Source: an uncultured Bacillota bacterium
Lineage (GTDB): Bacteria > Bacillota_I > Bacilli_A > Culicoidibacterales > ZOR0006
Direction: 5' to 3'
Assembly: GCA_945956935.1 (NCBI GenBank)
Contig: CAMFJD010000014.1
Coordinates: 1 to 43,334, forward strand
DNA: 43,334 nucleotides
The notes beneath the pieces were generated by a model. The model made no database searches. It had not been told where the DNA came from and was given only the letters and a program-made list of their open reading frames with translations. Positions 26,164 through 35,356 of this stretch are shown in pieces. The position numbers and the translations under genes are program-made. The first letter of the stretch is position 1. Each line of letters starts with the position of its first letter.

Positions 26164-26721
26164 TTAGATAATTTCGACCCCAACATTTTTCATTAAATTG
26201 AGAGCCATTTCGTTGTACGTCTGTGCATCATGTGTTGGGCTGTCATAGGTAGCAACAGCTTCATGAATCACTTTAACAGTAATTGAGACATTACGATCAT
26301 GTAAATATGTTTGTAAATTTAAGACAAATTGCAAGACACAGATATCTGTGCAGCAGCCGACAACATACATTTCTTCAATGCCATCATCAATCATCTGGTC
26401 AACGATTAAACGTGTATAAATACTATGCCAGGCATTTGTTGTACTTTTGTAAACAACATTTGCTTTATGAAGTAATGGTAAGATTTCTGGAATCACCTCT
26501 GACTCATGGCTATCAATCAGGCAATGTTCTGGATACACAGAAAATTCGAGACTGTTTATTTCGTGTGCATCTGCAAAAGCATATACTGGATGCTTGTGTT
26601 TTCGGAATTGTTTTGTTAATTCTACTATATATGGGACAATTGCAGCCACATTTGGACTACTCATTGGCCCATCATAAACAAATCCATTAACCATATCAAC
26701 AATAAATAACGCTTTTTTCAT
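26164..26721 (-). CDS. pncA: Isochorismatase-family hydrolase, probably nicotinamidase
   Basis: The 185-residue protein carries the family's catalytic triad: Asp9 (FIVDMVNGF), Lys92 (VYKST) and Cys128 (TDICV). It also has Asp51 and His53 (FADAHE) and His67 (YPEHC), which in PncA bind the metal, and the EF-x-x-YP-x-HC stretch seen in nicotinamidases. It would convert nicotinamide to nicotinate for NAD salvage in the cytosol. Length is slightly short but normal for Bacillota versions. Some family members act on other amides or on isochorismate, so the symbol is the best guess. It is a single gene. Confidence 0.75.
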   Translation of the reverse strand: MKKALFIVDMVNGFVYDGPMSSPNVAAIVPYIVELTKQFRKHKHPVYAFADAHEINSLEFSVYPEHCLIDSHESEVIPEILPLLHKANVVYKSTTNAWHSIYTRLIVDQMIDDGIEEMYVVGCCTDICVLQFVLNLQTYLHDRNVSITVKVIHEAVATYDSPTHDAQTYNEMALNLMKNVGVEII

Positions 26722-26845
26722 AGCTCTACTCCCCTTTAATAATAACGGTATTACACTTGTTATTATATCGTAATGGAATCAAAAAAACTATCTTTTTTGT
26801 TGTACTCTACATGTATATTTCATGAATTTCTAACTGATAGGTTCT

Positions 26846-27748
26846 TTATTTTTGAATCTGTTTTTTCATTCGTTTATTTTCATACATTATTTGATCAGCT
26901 CGCGCTAAAATTGTTTCACATGTATCATCAGGTAATGAAAAAGTAATCCCTACACTTGTTTGTATTGATACACACACACTGTTTTGAATGCAGATGCAGG
27001 TTTCTTCGATAGCTTTTATCATTGAAGCAACCCGATTAATTACTATTTGTTCAGTTGCTGCTTCTAAAATAAAAACGAATTCATCGCCACCAATACGTAC
27101 CATCCATTCTGCATGTGGATGAATGACAGATCGAATTGACTCACCGATTTTACGTAAAATTTTATCACCGACAATATGCCCAAAAGTGTCATTAATTTCT
27201 TTAAAATTATCTAAATCAAACACTGCCACTGCTAATTTTTTTTGTACGTTCAATGTTTGTTGAATGAGCAAAACAGGTAATCGATTGAATAAATATGTTC
27301 GATTATAGCAACTTGTCAGTTGATCTTTTATCAGCTGTTCATTAAGATCATTAATTTCATTTTGAATTTCATTCCTTGTTTTCTGCTTTATTTTTTCAAT
27401 AATAGTTGAGTCACTGATGTTTCGTAATGCTTCGACAATATAACTCTCTGTTCCAACACTAACAGGTGTCGCTAAAACTAAAAAAATAGTACCATCAACA
27501 TATTCAAGTTTTTCAGTTGCAGTCTGAGTACGCAGTGCTTGCATTGCAATACAGTTTTCACATACTGCATGCTTTTTCCAAAACGCATAGCACGTATCTT
27601 TTGGTACATGAGATAATTTTGTTTGTTGTTCTTTGTGCATAATAACATCGTGTGTCTGTGGATCAACGATTCGTACTCCATCAAAAAAATTGAGTAGTGG
27701 CATCAGTTGCGCTTCTAGTTGTTTTTCATGTGTAGCCACTTGAGTCAA
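26846..27748 (-). CDS. Diguanylate cyclase with Cys-bearing PAS-like sensor
   Basis: This 300-residue soluble protein ends with a GGDEF domain: DQLTSCYNR, FDLDNFKEINDTFGH, then the intact active-site RIGGDEFVF. It should make cyclic di-GMP. No RxxD inhibitory site is seen five residues before GGDEF. The N-terminal 120 residues look like a PAS-type sensor with a CENC pair (HAVCENCIAMQA) plus an earlier Cys, which could bind a metal or respond to redox state. A short coiled-coil linker (KIKQKTRNEIQNEINDLNEQ) joins the halves. It is a single gene. Confidence 0.85.
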   Translation of the reverse strand: MTQVATHEKQLEAQLMPLLNFFDGVRIVDPQTHDVIMHKEQQTKLSHVPKDTCYAFWKKHAVCENCIAMQALRTQTATEKLEYVDGTIFLVLATPVSVGTESYIVEALRNISDSTIIEKIKQKTRNEIQNEINDLNEQLIKDQLTSCYNRTYLFNRLPVLLIQQTLNVQKKLAVAVFDLDNFKEINDTFGHIVGDKILRKIGESIRSVIHPHAEWMVRIGGDEFVFILEAATEQIVINRVASMIKAIEETCICIQNSVCVSIQTSVGITFSLPDDTCETILARADQIMYENKRMKKQIQK

Positions 27749-27863
27749 CTCCTTTAGTTAAAAATAAGTAATATAACGTAAAGTATAACTTTTTTATTTG
27801 AATTTTCATACTAAAAGATTGAATTTTCATTTAAAATGACAATGTTTTCTCTAATTTGACAAT

Positions 27864-27891
27864 AAAAAACCGCTAATAATTAGCGGTTTTT
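27864..27891 (-). terminator. Terminator of the nuclease gene
   Basis: AAAAACCGCTAAT pairs with ATTAGCGGTTTTT (27865-27891), a perfect stem with a very short loop and T-runs. It lies directly after the minus-strand stop. Confidence 0.85.
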
Positions 27892-27896
27892 ATGTA

Positions 27897-28547
27897 CTAT
27901 TCCGATTCGTTTGCGAAATCAAATTGTTTATATTGACCATCAGCAATCATTTCATAACTATAGTAACTAGGTGTTTGTGTCTGTAGATTATCGTATTCAA
28001 TAACTGCTTTAAAATCAGTTATTACACCATTATTATAGAGTGTTTCGCGCATGAAACGTTCCATTTCTGCTTGAGCACCATTTCGATTTGTATATGAATC
28101 TTGCGGTGTTATGTTGTAAGCATTTCCAACCCCACCTAAGCTATCGGCAATAACATGGCCTTCATCTAGCGTACTAGATTCAGTACCCGGTACTTTTGCT
28201 TCATCATTACAATACCGTTTTTTCCCTTCAGCAAGCTCATCATCGGTTTGAAGTCGAATTTCAGATGCTTCAACGTAGACGAGCTGACCTACTTCGTTGG
28301 TGTACGCATAATATTCGCGATCACCGTAGCCAATATCAACTTTCACATTCGCTTCACGTTTACCGCTCAAACTGCATGCTTCTTGATTAATTACTCGATT
28401 ATTTGTGTAGTCATTTGTTAACGATGTTTGCTGAGTAAATAAATCAACTGGATCTAAAACTCCAAACCCGACAAGAATAACAACAATAATAAATCCTATA
28501 ACTTTTTTCCAATTCATTTTTTGCATTTGTTCATTCATCTCCATCAA
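27897..28547 (-). CDS. Membrane-anchored DNA/RNA non-specific endonuclease
   Basis: The product of about 210 residues has one N-terminal membrane helix (VIGFIIVVILVGFGVL) and an extracellular nuclease domain. The core is DEGHVIADSLGGVGNAYNITPQ, with the catalytic His in the G-H-V/L-I-A-D-S-L-G-G motif of the EndA/NucA-like Endonuclea_NS_2 group and a following Asn (NRNG) for the metal. It would degrade DNA or RNA outside the cell, for nutrition, competence or biofilm remodelling. Several ATGs lie near the start (28547, 28541, 28526, 28517) and the correct one is uncertain. No immunity gene or secretion module lies beside it, so it is probably not a contact toxin. Confidence 0.8.
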   Translation of the reverse strand: MMEMNEQMQKMNWKKVIGFIIVVILVGFGVLDPVDLFTQQTSLTNDYTNNRVINQEACSLSGKREANVKVDIGYGDREYYAYTNEVGQLVYVEASEIRLQTDDELAEGKKRYCNDEAKVPGTESSTLDEGHVIADSLGGVGNAYNITPQDSYTNRNGAQAEMERFMRETLYNNGVITDFKAVIEYDNLQTQTPSYYSYEMIADGQYKQFDFANESE

Positions 28548-28621
28548 TAATTCAGTTGCTATTATAGCATGATTATGTCGAAATGACTACAAGTAAATTG
28601 ATGAAGCTACAATCTTATTTA

Positions 28622-29152
28622 TTATTTTAGATGTTTAATATAACGAATATCTGCATACGACTGACCTTCGTAGTATACAAAATCATGAATGAAACAAAGT
28701 TGCTCATATCCAGAACGTTCGTATAAAACTTTTGCAAAATGATTATAAGCAAATACACCTAATTCAATTGTTTTAAATCCGTGATTTTTGGCAATTTCTT
28801 CGATAAAGCATAATGCTTGTTTACCAATTCCACGACCTTGATATGCTGTTTCACCAATACAAATACTCATCCAAGCAGCATCCATTGTCGATTGTAATGC
28901 AAAAAAATGACGCTCAATACTAACAACACCAACTTTTACACCGTTAGCACAAATGAAATATGACCATTTATCAGTTTTACGAGTTGAGTATGCTAGTTGT
29001 AGTTGTTCTGCCGTTACAAGTGGTAAAGGTTTATTAGGATCAAAATTTGGACGGTGCAAATGAGCAATTGATAGATTATTATCCCATTGTGCTAATAATT
29101 CGAAAGCTGTTTTATCTTCCGGATGAATAAATTGAAATGTAATCATATCCAT
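28622..29152 (-). CDS. GNAT-family N-acetyltransferase
   Basis: This 176-residue protein has the acetyl-CoA site YQGRGIGKQAL (Q-x-x-G-x-G) followed by the helix CFIEEIAKNHGF and the typical LGVFAYNHFAKVLYERSGYE. It probably acetylates an amino group of a small molecule or protein N-terminus; the substrate is not predictable. AAGGAG lies 4 bases before ATG 29152 and 10 before ATG 29146; either may be used. It ends short of the nuclease gene on the same strand. Confidence 0.85.
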   Translation of the reverse strand: MDMITFQFIHPEDKTAFELLAQWDNNLSIAHLHRPNFDPNKPLPLVTAEQLQLAYSTRKTDKWSYFICANGVKVGVVSIERHFFALQSTMDAAWMSICIGETAYQGRGIGKQALCFIEEIAKNHGFKTIELGVFAYNHFAKVLYERSGYEQLCFIHDFVYYEGQSYADIRYIKHLK

Positions 29153-29200
29153 AGCACTCCTTTTTTAAATATGCAGGAAATAAAGCATAATAATGTATAA

Positions 29201-30100
29201 TTATTTAATTGAATGACCAAGTTTTGCTTGATAAATTTCAAACCATTGTTGTGTTGTTAAGTCAATATTTTGCGCTTGGATAGCAGCTTCAATGCGTGGG
29301 AGTGAACCAGATCCAACAATTGGCATGAGTAAGTGTGGAAATTTATATAGCCATGCATACAGAAGCACATCCATGCTTACACCGTATTGGTGGGCAATTG
29401 ATTGTACACAATGGGCAGTACGCTGCTCTTGTTCAGTCTTGGGATTAAAAATACGACCACCTGCTACGGGTGACCATATCATTGGAGCAACATTATTCCG
29501 CTGTAAAAAATCGAGGTTATTATTATCAATATGTTCATGATTCAAGACAGATAACTCAATTTGGTTTGTCACAAGCGGTTGATTTAATGCTTGTTCAATT
29601 AATAAAAACTGCTCTTGCTCAAAATTTGAAACGCCAAAGTGGCGTACTTTCCCTGCACGTTGTAAATCTTGGCATGCTTTTGCAATAACTTGGGCATCCA
29701 TAATTGGCGAAGGACGATGAAGTAATAGTACATCAATCATTTCAATATTCAAATTTATAAGTGAACGATCAACTTGTTGAATTATGTAGTCGTAATCATA
29801 ATTGTAATGATTAATATATGTTTTAGGATAGTATTTATTTGGAAATTGAATACCGCATTTTGTCACAATTTCGAATTGATCACGCAGATTTGGAGCTTGC
29901 TTAAAAACCGCTCCTAAAAATGCCTCTGCTTCAAATCCCCCATAAATATCAGCATTATCTAATGTTGTGATTTCACGTGCTAATAGTTGCTCAAGTAATG
30001 CTTGATACTCAGTAACATTTATTCCCCATTCAAGCGATCTCATTTGGCCGTGAATAACGTGTGAAAAACTAAAATCTTCACAGACATGTATACGTTTCAT
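29201..30100 (-). CDS. Aldo/keto reductase (YdhF-like)
   Basis: The product of 299 residues is an NADPH-dependent oxidoreductase of the aldo/keto reductase superfamily. It has the catalytic set Asp and Tyr in TLDNADIYGG, Lys in IVTKCGIQ and His in LLLHRPSP, with the cofactor end MPIVGSGSLPRIEAAI. The form with RSLEWGIN early and DNADIYGG is that of the YdhF branch. ATG 30100 is chosen because GGAGGG lies 6 bases before it. The physiological substrate is unknown. It is a single gene. Confidence 0.9.
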   Translation of the reverse strand: MKRIHVCEDFSFSHVIHGQMRSLEWGINVTEYQALLEQLLAREITTLDNADIYGGFEAEAFLGAVFKQAPNLRDQFEIVTKCGIQFPNKYYPKTYINHYNYDYDYIIQQVDRSLINLNIEMIDVLLLHRPSPIMDAQVIAKACQDLQRAGKVRHFGVSNFEQEQFLLIEQALNQPLVTNQIELSVLNHEHIDNNNLDFLQRNNVAPMIWSPVAGGRIFNPKTEQEQRTAHCVQSIAHQYGVSMDVLLYAWLYKFPHLLMPIVGSGSLPRIEAAIQAQNIDLTTQQWFEIYQAKLGHSIK

Positions 30101-30166
30101 AAAAAACCCTCCTATATTCATTTTCATTATACACTAGTTCAATGCAAAAAAATAATAAAATATAGC

Positions 30167-30204
30167 AAAAACGGTTGCATTTTGATAGGATACAACCGTT
30201 TTTT
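30167..30204 (-). terminator. Terminator of the LRV-repeat operon
   Basis: AAAAACGGTTG and CAACCGTTTTTT (30167-30177, 30193-30204) form a perfect stem with T-runs on both strands. It follows the minus-strand stop at 30212. Confidence 0.8.
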
Positions 30205-30211
30205 GTCATCA

Positions 30212-31804
30212 TTAATTACTATCTTGGTATAAACGATCGAAAGTTCGAAGCGCATTTTTACGTACTAATGGATCTGTGTCTTCAGTAAGCAAGTGAAGAA
30301 TATGTACTGGCGTATGAGTATGTTTAGCAACACATTCGCGCACACTTGCTTTGGGATCACGTGCTAATATCTGTAATAAGTATTCTGGTGTCTTAGGGTT
30401 TTTTGCAACGTTTCGACGAAAAAGCGGCAAATCACTTTTACTGTAGTATACGAGTGATTTTTCTGGAACGAGCGGATGGGATAATGCGACAGCACGTACA
30501 CTCTCATCTTCTGCGTGTAAAGCAATCGTTAATAAATAGGGAGGTAATTGTGGATTTTCAGCCAATGCTCTTCGGACACTTGGTATATCATAATTTAATT
30601 TTTCTAAAATTGCCCAATTTGTTTTTGGATTACTCGCTACTGCTCGTCTAACATAACTAAAGGAATCATTTGTGAGAAATAATAGTGTAGCTTGGTCCGT
30701 TTGATCACTACTTGCCACAGCTCGCCGAACCGTTTCGTTATCATGAAAAGCAAATCGTTGAACAAGTGTTGGTGGAAAAATATGACGCTTAATGAGGCGT
30801 ACTAATGTTTTTTCTGGTAAGAGAGTAATTGCATCAAAAAAATCTTGTTCAATCATATCCATACTTGCTGTATAAGGCAAAGAATATACTGATCGATGTC
30901 GGAAGAGCTGGCGTAAACTCGTTGATAAACTTGGGTGTAAGTACACTTGTTTTCGAACGCGACGATCAGAATCATTTGCTAAATAGTATAAACAAGCAAG
31001 TGGAATATGTGGATTTTTTGCAAAAGCGATACGAATCTCACTTTCATCATGAAAAAGAAAGAATCGATACCATGATTTTGGTAACTGTGGGTTTTTTGCA
31101 CATGCTTGAATAATGTAAAACCGTTGTGTTTGCATAAGAAGAATGAGGAGTTCTTCGGCTAATGCTGGATTACTAGCTAATGCGTGATGGAGTTGTGGAT
31201 CACTCTCAAAATAAGTGACAAGAACCCATTCAGGAGTAATCGGATTTTTGGCCACTGCTTCTCTCACATATGAATTTTTATCATTTGACAGGTGAATAAG
31301 TGACTCAATGGGTGTGTTGAGGTGTTTGGCCACTGCTTCTCTCACATAGTGATTGTGATGTGCACTCAAATATTGCAGGATAGCTGCAGGTGTCTGTGGG
31401 TTACTTGCAATAGCGCTAGCAATATGTGAATCTTGCGTTGTCATCAGTTGCTCGAGTTGTTCAATTGGAAAGTTTGGATGAACAAGTGACAGCAATTGTA
31501 AATTATGTGGGAGTTTCTTCCAGTGGTACTTTAGGAAACTACTAGGAACATGCGGGTTTTGTAAACAATATTGTTGAATTATTCTATCGCCACTCATTAA
31601 AAGTTGTACAAGCAGCTCAGTTTCCAAATTTTGATGCATCATCGTTAAATGACGAACCCGTTCATCTGAATCATGTAAAAGCACTACTAATAATTCGTGT
31701 TTTGTTTTGGCATATTTTGCAACTTTTCGTCGTTGATGAACATCGTCACTTTTCGCAAGTTCACGTAATGTTTTATTACTAATAGTACCAAGCCAATCGA
31801 TCAT
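30212..31804 (-). CDS. Leucine-rich repeat variant (LRV) solenoid protein
   Basis: This 530-residue cytosolic protein is made almost wholly of about 20 repeats of 23-25 residues of the type VREAVAKNPxTP..L..L..D. Examples include YVREAVAKNPITPEWVL, YVRRAVASNPKTNWAIL, VRRALAENPQLPPYLL and VRECVAKHTHTPVHIL. This is the LRV fold (alternating alpha and 3-10 helices), used for protein binding. The best-conserved repeats lie near 130-190 and 380-520; the middle (about 290-350) is degenerate. No iron-sulphur Cys cluster, seen in some LRV proteins, is present. It lies 37 bases downstream of the 157-residue protein gene and probably forms an operon with it. Confidence 0.8.
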   Translation of the reverse strand: MIDWLGTISNKTLRELAKSDDVHQRRKVAKYAKTKHELLVVLLHDSDERVRHLTMMHQNLETELLVQLLMSGDRIIQQYCLQNPHVPSSFLKYHWKKLPHNLQLLSLVHPNFPIEQLEQLMTTQDSHIASAIASNPQTPAAILQYLSAHHNHYVREAVAKHLNTPIESLIHLSNDKNSYVREAVAKNPITPEWVLVTYFESDPQLHHALASNPALAEELLILLMQTQRFYIIQACAKNPQLPKSWYRFFLFHDESEIRIAFAKNPHIPLACLYYLANDSDRRVRKQVYLHPSLSTSLRQLFRHRSVYSLPYTASMDMIEQDFFDAITLLPEKTLVRLIKRHIFPPTLVQRFAFHDNETVRRAVASSDQTDQATLLFLTNDSFSYVRRAVASNPKTNWAILEKLNYDIPSVRRALAENPQLPPYLLTIALHAEDESVRAVALSHPLVPEKSLVYYSKSDLPLFRRNVAKNPKTPEYLLQILARDPKASVRECVAKHTHTPVHILHLLTEDTDPLVRKNALRTFDRLYQDSN

Positions 31805-31841
31805 AGCAACATCCTCTCTCCTTTATACTTTGTAACAGTAA

Positions 31842-32315
31842 CTATGACTGACTAACTAGAATATCAACAATTTGCATATCTAATAAAATATCTTTCAATA
31901 GTTGACCAGCAAATGAATATGTGTTTAGTGCTTCTTCCGGTGTTTTTACAGTTTTACGTGTACTGACACGTCCTTTTTCATATAACACAAATCCATTTTC
32001 ATTTGGTTCAATTATCAGTGTTTTTTGGTGTAATTTGCAGACAAGTCCAAAATCACGATTTATAATATCGATAAATTCATCAAGTGATTCTAATTGAACT
32101 GGTAACGATTGTAAGTATTCAATGAAAGCATCGTACTGTACCCCTACTGCTGTTAATACATCATTTTCATCACTATTTTCATTGACAAGGTTTGCAAATG
32201 TTGTCAGCATCGTTTCAATTTCAGTATCACTATAATTGTTATCCATATGGACAGGTAATCCTGCTTGTGTTAATAAATTTTGTTGGTGTTGTGTTAATTG
32301 AATAATTTCTTTCAT
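31842..32315 (-). CDS. Hypothetical protein upstream of the LRV gene
   Basis: This 157-residue acidic soluble protein has no family I recognise. The N-terminal 90 residues are helical (TEIETMLTTFANLVNEN, DAFIEYLQSLPVQLESLDEFIDII). The middle forms beta strands (LVCKLHQKTLIIEPNENGF, VLYEKGRVSTRKTV), and a hydrophobic helix ends it (AGQLLKDILLDMQIVDIL). AAGGAG is present before the ATG. It is first in a likely two-gene operon with the LRV solenoid and may be its partner. Confidence 0.65.
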   Translation of the reverse strand: MKEIIQLTQHQQNLLTQAGLPVHMDNNYSDTEIETMLTTFANLVNENSDENDVLTAVGVQYDAFIEYLQSLPVQLESLDEFIDIINRDFGLVCKLHQKTLIIEPNENGFVLYEKGRVSTRKTVKTPEEALNTYSFAGQLLKDILLDMQIVDILVSQS

Positions 32316-32489
32316 TTTGAAGACTCCTTCTTCGGTTTAGCTATGTATATATGTACTAAAATACTGGCGACTCTAGTCATATGTGGTGTAAGTGCCATTT
32401 TATTATACACACTTTTAATGTTTGAGACAACGTGCTAACAATAAAATGTTGGAATGGCTTTCTTACCGAAGTATCTTTTTTATAACTAT

Positions 32490-32518
32490 TTTACTTTCAA
32501 ACAGTATTTTGTTACAAT
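32490..32518 (+). promoter_or_regulatory. Promoter of the small membrane protein gene
   Basis: TTTACT (32490-32495), 17 bases, then TACAAT (32513-32518), 21 bases before the start codon. Confidence 0.5.
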
Positions 32519-32539
32519 AAAATAAAAAGGAGGAAGTAT

Positions 32540-32752
32540 ATGAATAGGTATGTAAAAGCACTGATACTGTTTGGAGGAACTTTTTTAGGCACAGCTTGTT
32601 GCTTGTTGATTGTATCTCAATCAGATGTTGGGTATCTTGATATTGACGGAATACAGAAAACAGTTATTATGGCAGGATCACTCATTGCTGCTATATTAAC
32701 AACGTGTACATATTATTTAAAAATACAGATACTAAAAATAAAAAACACGTAG
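32540..32752 (+). CDS. Small two-helix membrane protein
   Basis: This 70-residue protein has two membrane helices (LILFGGTFLGTACCLLIV and VIMAGSLIAAILTTCTYYL) and a short basic tail. It has a strong ribosome binding site AAGGAGG, its own promoter and a terminator, so it is a real gene although unrecognised. It stands between two minus-strand genes. Confidence 0.65.
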   Translation: MNRYVKALILFGGTFLGTACCLLIVSQSDVGYLDIDGIQKTVIMAGSLIAAILTTCTYYLKIQILKIKNT

Positions 32753-32753
32753 T

Positions 32754-32789
32754 AAAAAGCATTCCTGAGTGAAACAAGGAATGCTTTTT
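32754..32789. terminator. Bidirectional terminator
   Basis: AAAAAGCATTCCT (32754-32766) and AGGAATGCTTTTT (32777-32789) form a 13-bp perfect stem between convergent genes, the small membrane protein and the glucosidase. Confidence 0.85.
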
Positions 32790-32797
32790 GCTTTCAA

Positions 32798-35152
32798 TTA
32801 TATCCATTTAATTGTTGAAATTTTCACTGGTGTTGTAAACTTCACACCACGCGATGTTTGTTCAAACGACACTTCGCAATTATCGATGAACAATGTTGTT
32901 ATAAATACGCCAATAATTGTACATGTATATGTTTCATATGTTGAAGTGTATCCACAATGCTGTGCAGTAATATGAACCATATTCTCGGATATATCAAAAC
33001 GTGTTTCATTATACATACCCATTTCATAATCAAAACTTTCACCATCATCTTCATAATGGATATATGTTCCAATTCCTGGGACGATATCTAATATTAAATT
33101 TATAATTGTTTGTTCACCAACATAACGTTGAACAGGGTAGTGGGGAATGATAGTTCCTTCACGTATATACATTGGAATTTCGTGAAGTTTTCCGCTAACG
33201 ATATGAGAATTTTCTCCCTTATATAATTCACCACTCCAGTAATCATACCAATTTCCTTCTGGTAAGTACACGATACGCTCACGCATACCCTGCTCAATGA
33301 TTGGTGCAACTAAAAGTGATGCTCCGACAAGAAATTGACTGTTTAATTCTTTTACATACGCATCATTCTGATAATGTAAACTTAGCGCACGTAAGATTGG
33401 GAGGCCATCGTGTTGCATTGCCCATAATAAATCATAAAAATATGGTAATAACCGATACCGAAGACGGATTGCATCACGTACATGTACCATTGTTGTTTCA
33501 TCAAAAGCGAATGGTTCTTGACTACGTGTCATAACTGAACTATGATTGCGAAATAAAGGTGAAAATGCGCCTAATTGTGTCCACCGAATAAGTAATTCAG
33601 CGGTCGTATCAGAGCCAAATCCACCAACATCTGTACCAACTAGCGAAAATCCACTCATACCAAGATTCAGTTGTTGTGGAATAGCTAATTGCAAGTGATC
33701 CCAAAAACTATGGTTATCTCCGGTCCAAAAAGTTGTGTATCGCTGTGTTCCAGCATACGCTCCACGAGTAATCACAAATGGACGTCTATTTGTTGCTGCC
33801 TTCAAACCATTGTATGTTGCTTCGCACATAAAGTGACCATAAACATTATGAATTTCCGCATGAGTACTCGGTCGACCATTATTGTTAAACTGGACGTCAA
33901 GAGGTAGTTCACCCTCAAAACTTGCAGGTTCATTCATATCATTCCAAATTCCAGCAACACCTGTCAATGCGTGTGTTTTCACATGATTTGCCCACCACTC
34001 ACGGACATCTGGATGACTGAAATCTGGAAAAGCAGCAGCGCCAGGCCAGACTTTATTAATATAAATTAATCCATCTTTATCGGTCGCAAAAAAATTTGCT
34101 TTGAGTGCTTGATCAAAAGCGAAGTAACCCCGCTCTTTTTTTAGTGCAGGGTCAATAATTGTCACAACTTTTACCCCTTCTTTTGCTAAATCAGCTAGTA
34201 ATTCTTGAGGATTTGGAAAGCGCTCTGGATGCCAAGTAAACACTTTGAATGCATCCATATAATCAATATCTAAGTGAATTACATCAAGAGGGATGTCGTA
34301 GGTGTGGAATTGTTCGACAATTGTTTTCACTCGTTCTTCATTTTCATATGACCAACGGCTTTGTTGATATCCTAATGTCCAACGTTGTGGTAATGGTGAG
34401 CGACCAGTGAGATACGTATATCGTGTTAACACATCGGTACTTTTGGGACCATTGATAAAATAATAATCAATATTTCCATCGTTAGCACTAAAATAATAGT
34501 ACTCTGTATTCTCTTTGCCTAAGTCGATAAAGCTGCGGAATGTGTTATCAAAAAATAGGCCAAAAGCACCTTGATTTCGTACTGTCAGCAAGAAAGGTAC
34601 TGATTTATAAAGTGCTTTATGGCTATCAACATGTGGTGTTGGATCATCAGTGTTCCACATTTCATACGCATAGCCACGTTTATTTAAAAAGCCAGTTTTA
34701 TCACCTAATCCATAAAAATATTCATCTCCCTGCATTGATTTGACAATTTCAATGAGATGATCAGGCGTGTTTTTTTCAATGAGATGACCCTCTTCATGAG
34801 CATGCTCATTTGCACCATGACGAATAAATCCGGAACGAGTTCCACGATAGTCTGTTACAATTGGTGTACCATCAAGTGTAAAAAAATCAACATAACCACC
34901 ATCAGCAACAGTTATTTTAGTCGTAGCCGTTTCTATATTAATATGACCAGTATATTGCTGAGTACTTATTGAAATACTGTTTAATTCCCTAGGTATGACG
35001 GCATTAGAAAAATGATCAGCATAACGTAATCCGGTGAAAATATTAATGATATCCTCGCTCAAACATGTAATTGTTATTGAGTGCTGTTCAAAATGAACGG
35101 TGACACCATTATCAAATTTCATCATCGAGCGAATTTTTCCATAAGTTAACAT
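32798..35152 (-). CDS. Glycoside hydrolase family 31 alpha-glucosidase
   Basis: This 784-residue protein is a full-length GH31 enzyme that removes alpha-linked glucose from oligosaccharides. It has the N-terminal beta domain (YFYGLGDKTGFLNKRG), the barrel with PLDVIHLDIDYMDAF, the catalytic nucleophile Asp405 in GIWNDMNEPASF and the acid/base Asp479 in TGDNHSFWDHL. RNHS and the C-terminal beta domains follow (VYLPEGNWYDYWSGE). There is no signal peptide, so it is cytosolic and would act on imported maltodextrins or isomaltose. GAGGAGGAC precedes the ATG by 4 bases. No transporter or regulator adjoins it. The orphan solute-binding protein at 17384 is too far away to link. Confidence 0.95.
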   Translation of the reverse strand: MLTYGKIRSMMKFDNGVTVHFEQHSITITCLSEDIINIFTGLRYADHFSNAVIPRELNSISISTQQYTGHINIETATTKITVADGGYVDFFTLDGTPIVTDYRGTRSGFIRHGANEHAHEEGHLIEKNTPDHLIEIVKSMQGDEYFYGLGDKTGFLNKRGYAYEMWNTDDPTPHVDSHKALYKSVPFLLTVRNQGAFGLFFDNTFRSFIDLGKENTEYYYFSANDGNIDYYFINGPKSTDVLTRYTYLTGRSPLPQRWTLGYQQSRWSYENEERVKTIVEQFHTYDIPLDVIHLDIDYMDAFKVFTWHPERFPNPQELLADLAKEGVKVVTIIDPALKKERGYFAFDQALKANFFATDKDGLIYINKVWPGAAAFPDFSHPDVREWWANHVKTHALTGVAGIWNDMNEPASFEGELPLDVQFNNNGRPSTHAEIHNVYGHFMCEATYNGLKAATNRRPFVITRGAYAGTQRYTTFWTGDNHSFWDHLQLAIPQQLNLGMSGFSLVGTDVGGFGSDTTAELLIRWTQLGAFSPLFRNHSSVMTRSQEPFAFDETTMVHVRDAIRLRYRLLPYFYDLLWAMQHDGLPILRALSLHYQNDAYVKELNSQFLVGASLLVAPIIEQGMRERIVYLPEGNWYDYWSGELYKGENSHIVSGKLHEIPMYIREGTIIPHYPVQRYVGEQTIINLILDIVPGIGTYIHYEDDGESFDYEMGMYNETRFDISENMVHITAQHCGYTSTYETYTCTIIGVFITTLFIDNCEVSFEQTSRGVKFTTPVKISTIKWI

Positions 35153-35307
35153 AAAAGTCCTCCTCTTTTTGTTGTCCTATTTTAGTATACAAAGAAAGAG
35201 CTTTCAAACAAAGGGATAAAATTAACCAAAAATAAGTAAAAATTAAACTTGAGTGTTCTAACAATCATGTCAAAAAAATCAAGCATAAACTAGGTAGCAA
35301 GACGACA

Positions 35308-35351
35308 TAAAAAAACGCACAAACTCGTATATTTATTGTGAGTTGTGCGTT
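35308..35351 (-). terminator. Terminator of the 37251-35357 gene group
   Basis: AACGCACAAACTC (35314-35326) pairs with GAGTTGTGCGTT (35340-35351) with one bulge; T-run on the minus strand. Confidence 0.75.
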
Positions 35352-35356
35352 AGGGA

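Noticed and set aside
26283-26690. Plus-strand frame of 135 residues opposite the nicotinamidase-like gene
   Set aside because: The minus strand has the complete catalytic triad and a good ribosome binding site; the plus frame is a shadow rich in His and Cys without any motif.
27897-28547. Contact-dependent or polymorphic toxin with nuclease domain
   Set aside because: The protein is short, has a simple N-terminal anchor, and no immunity gene or secretion-type N-terminal domain accompanies it.
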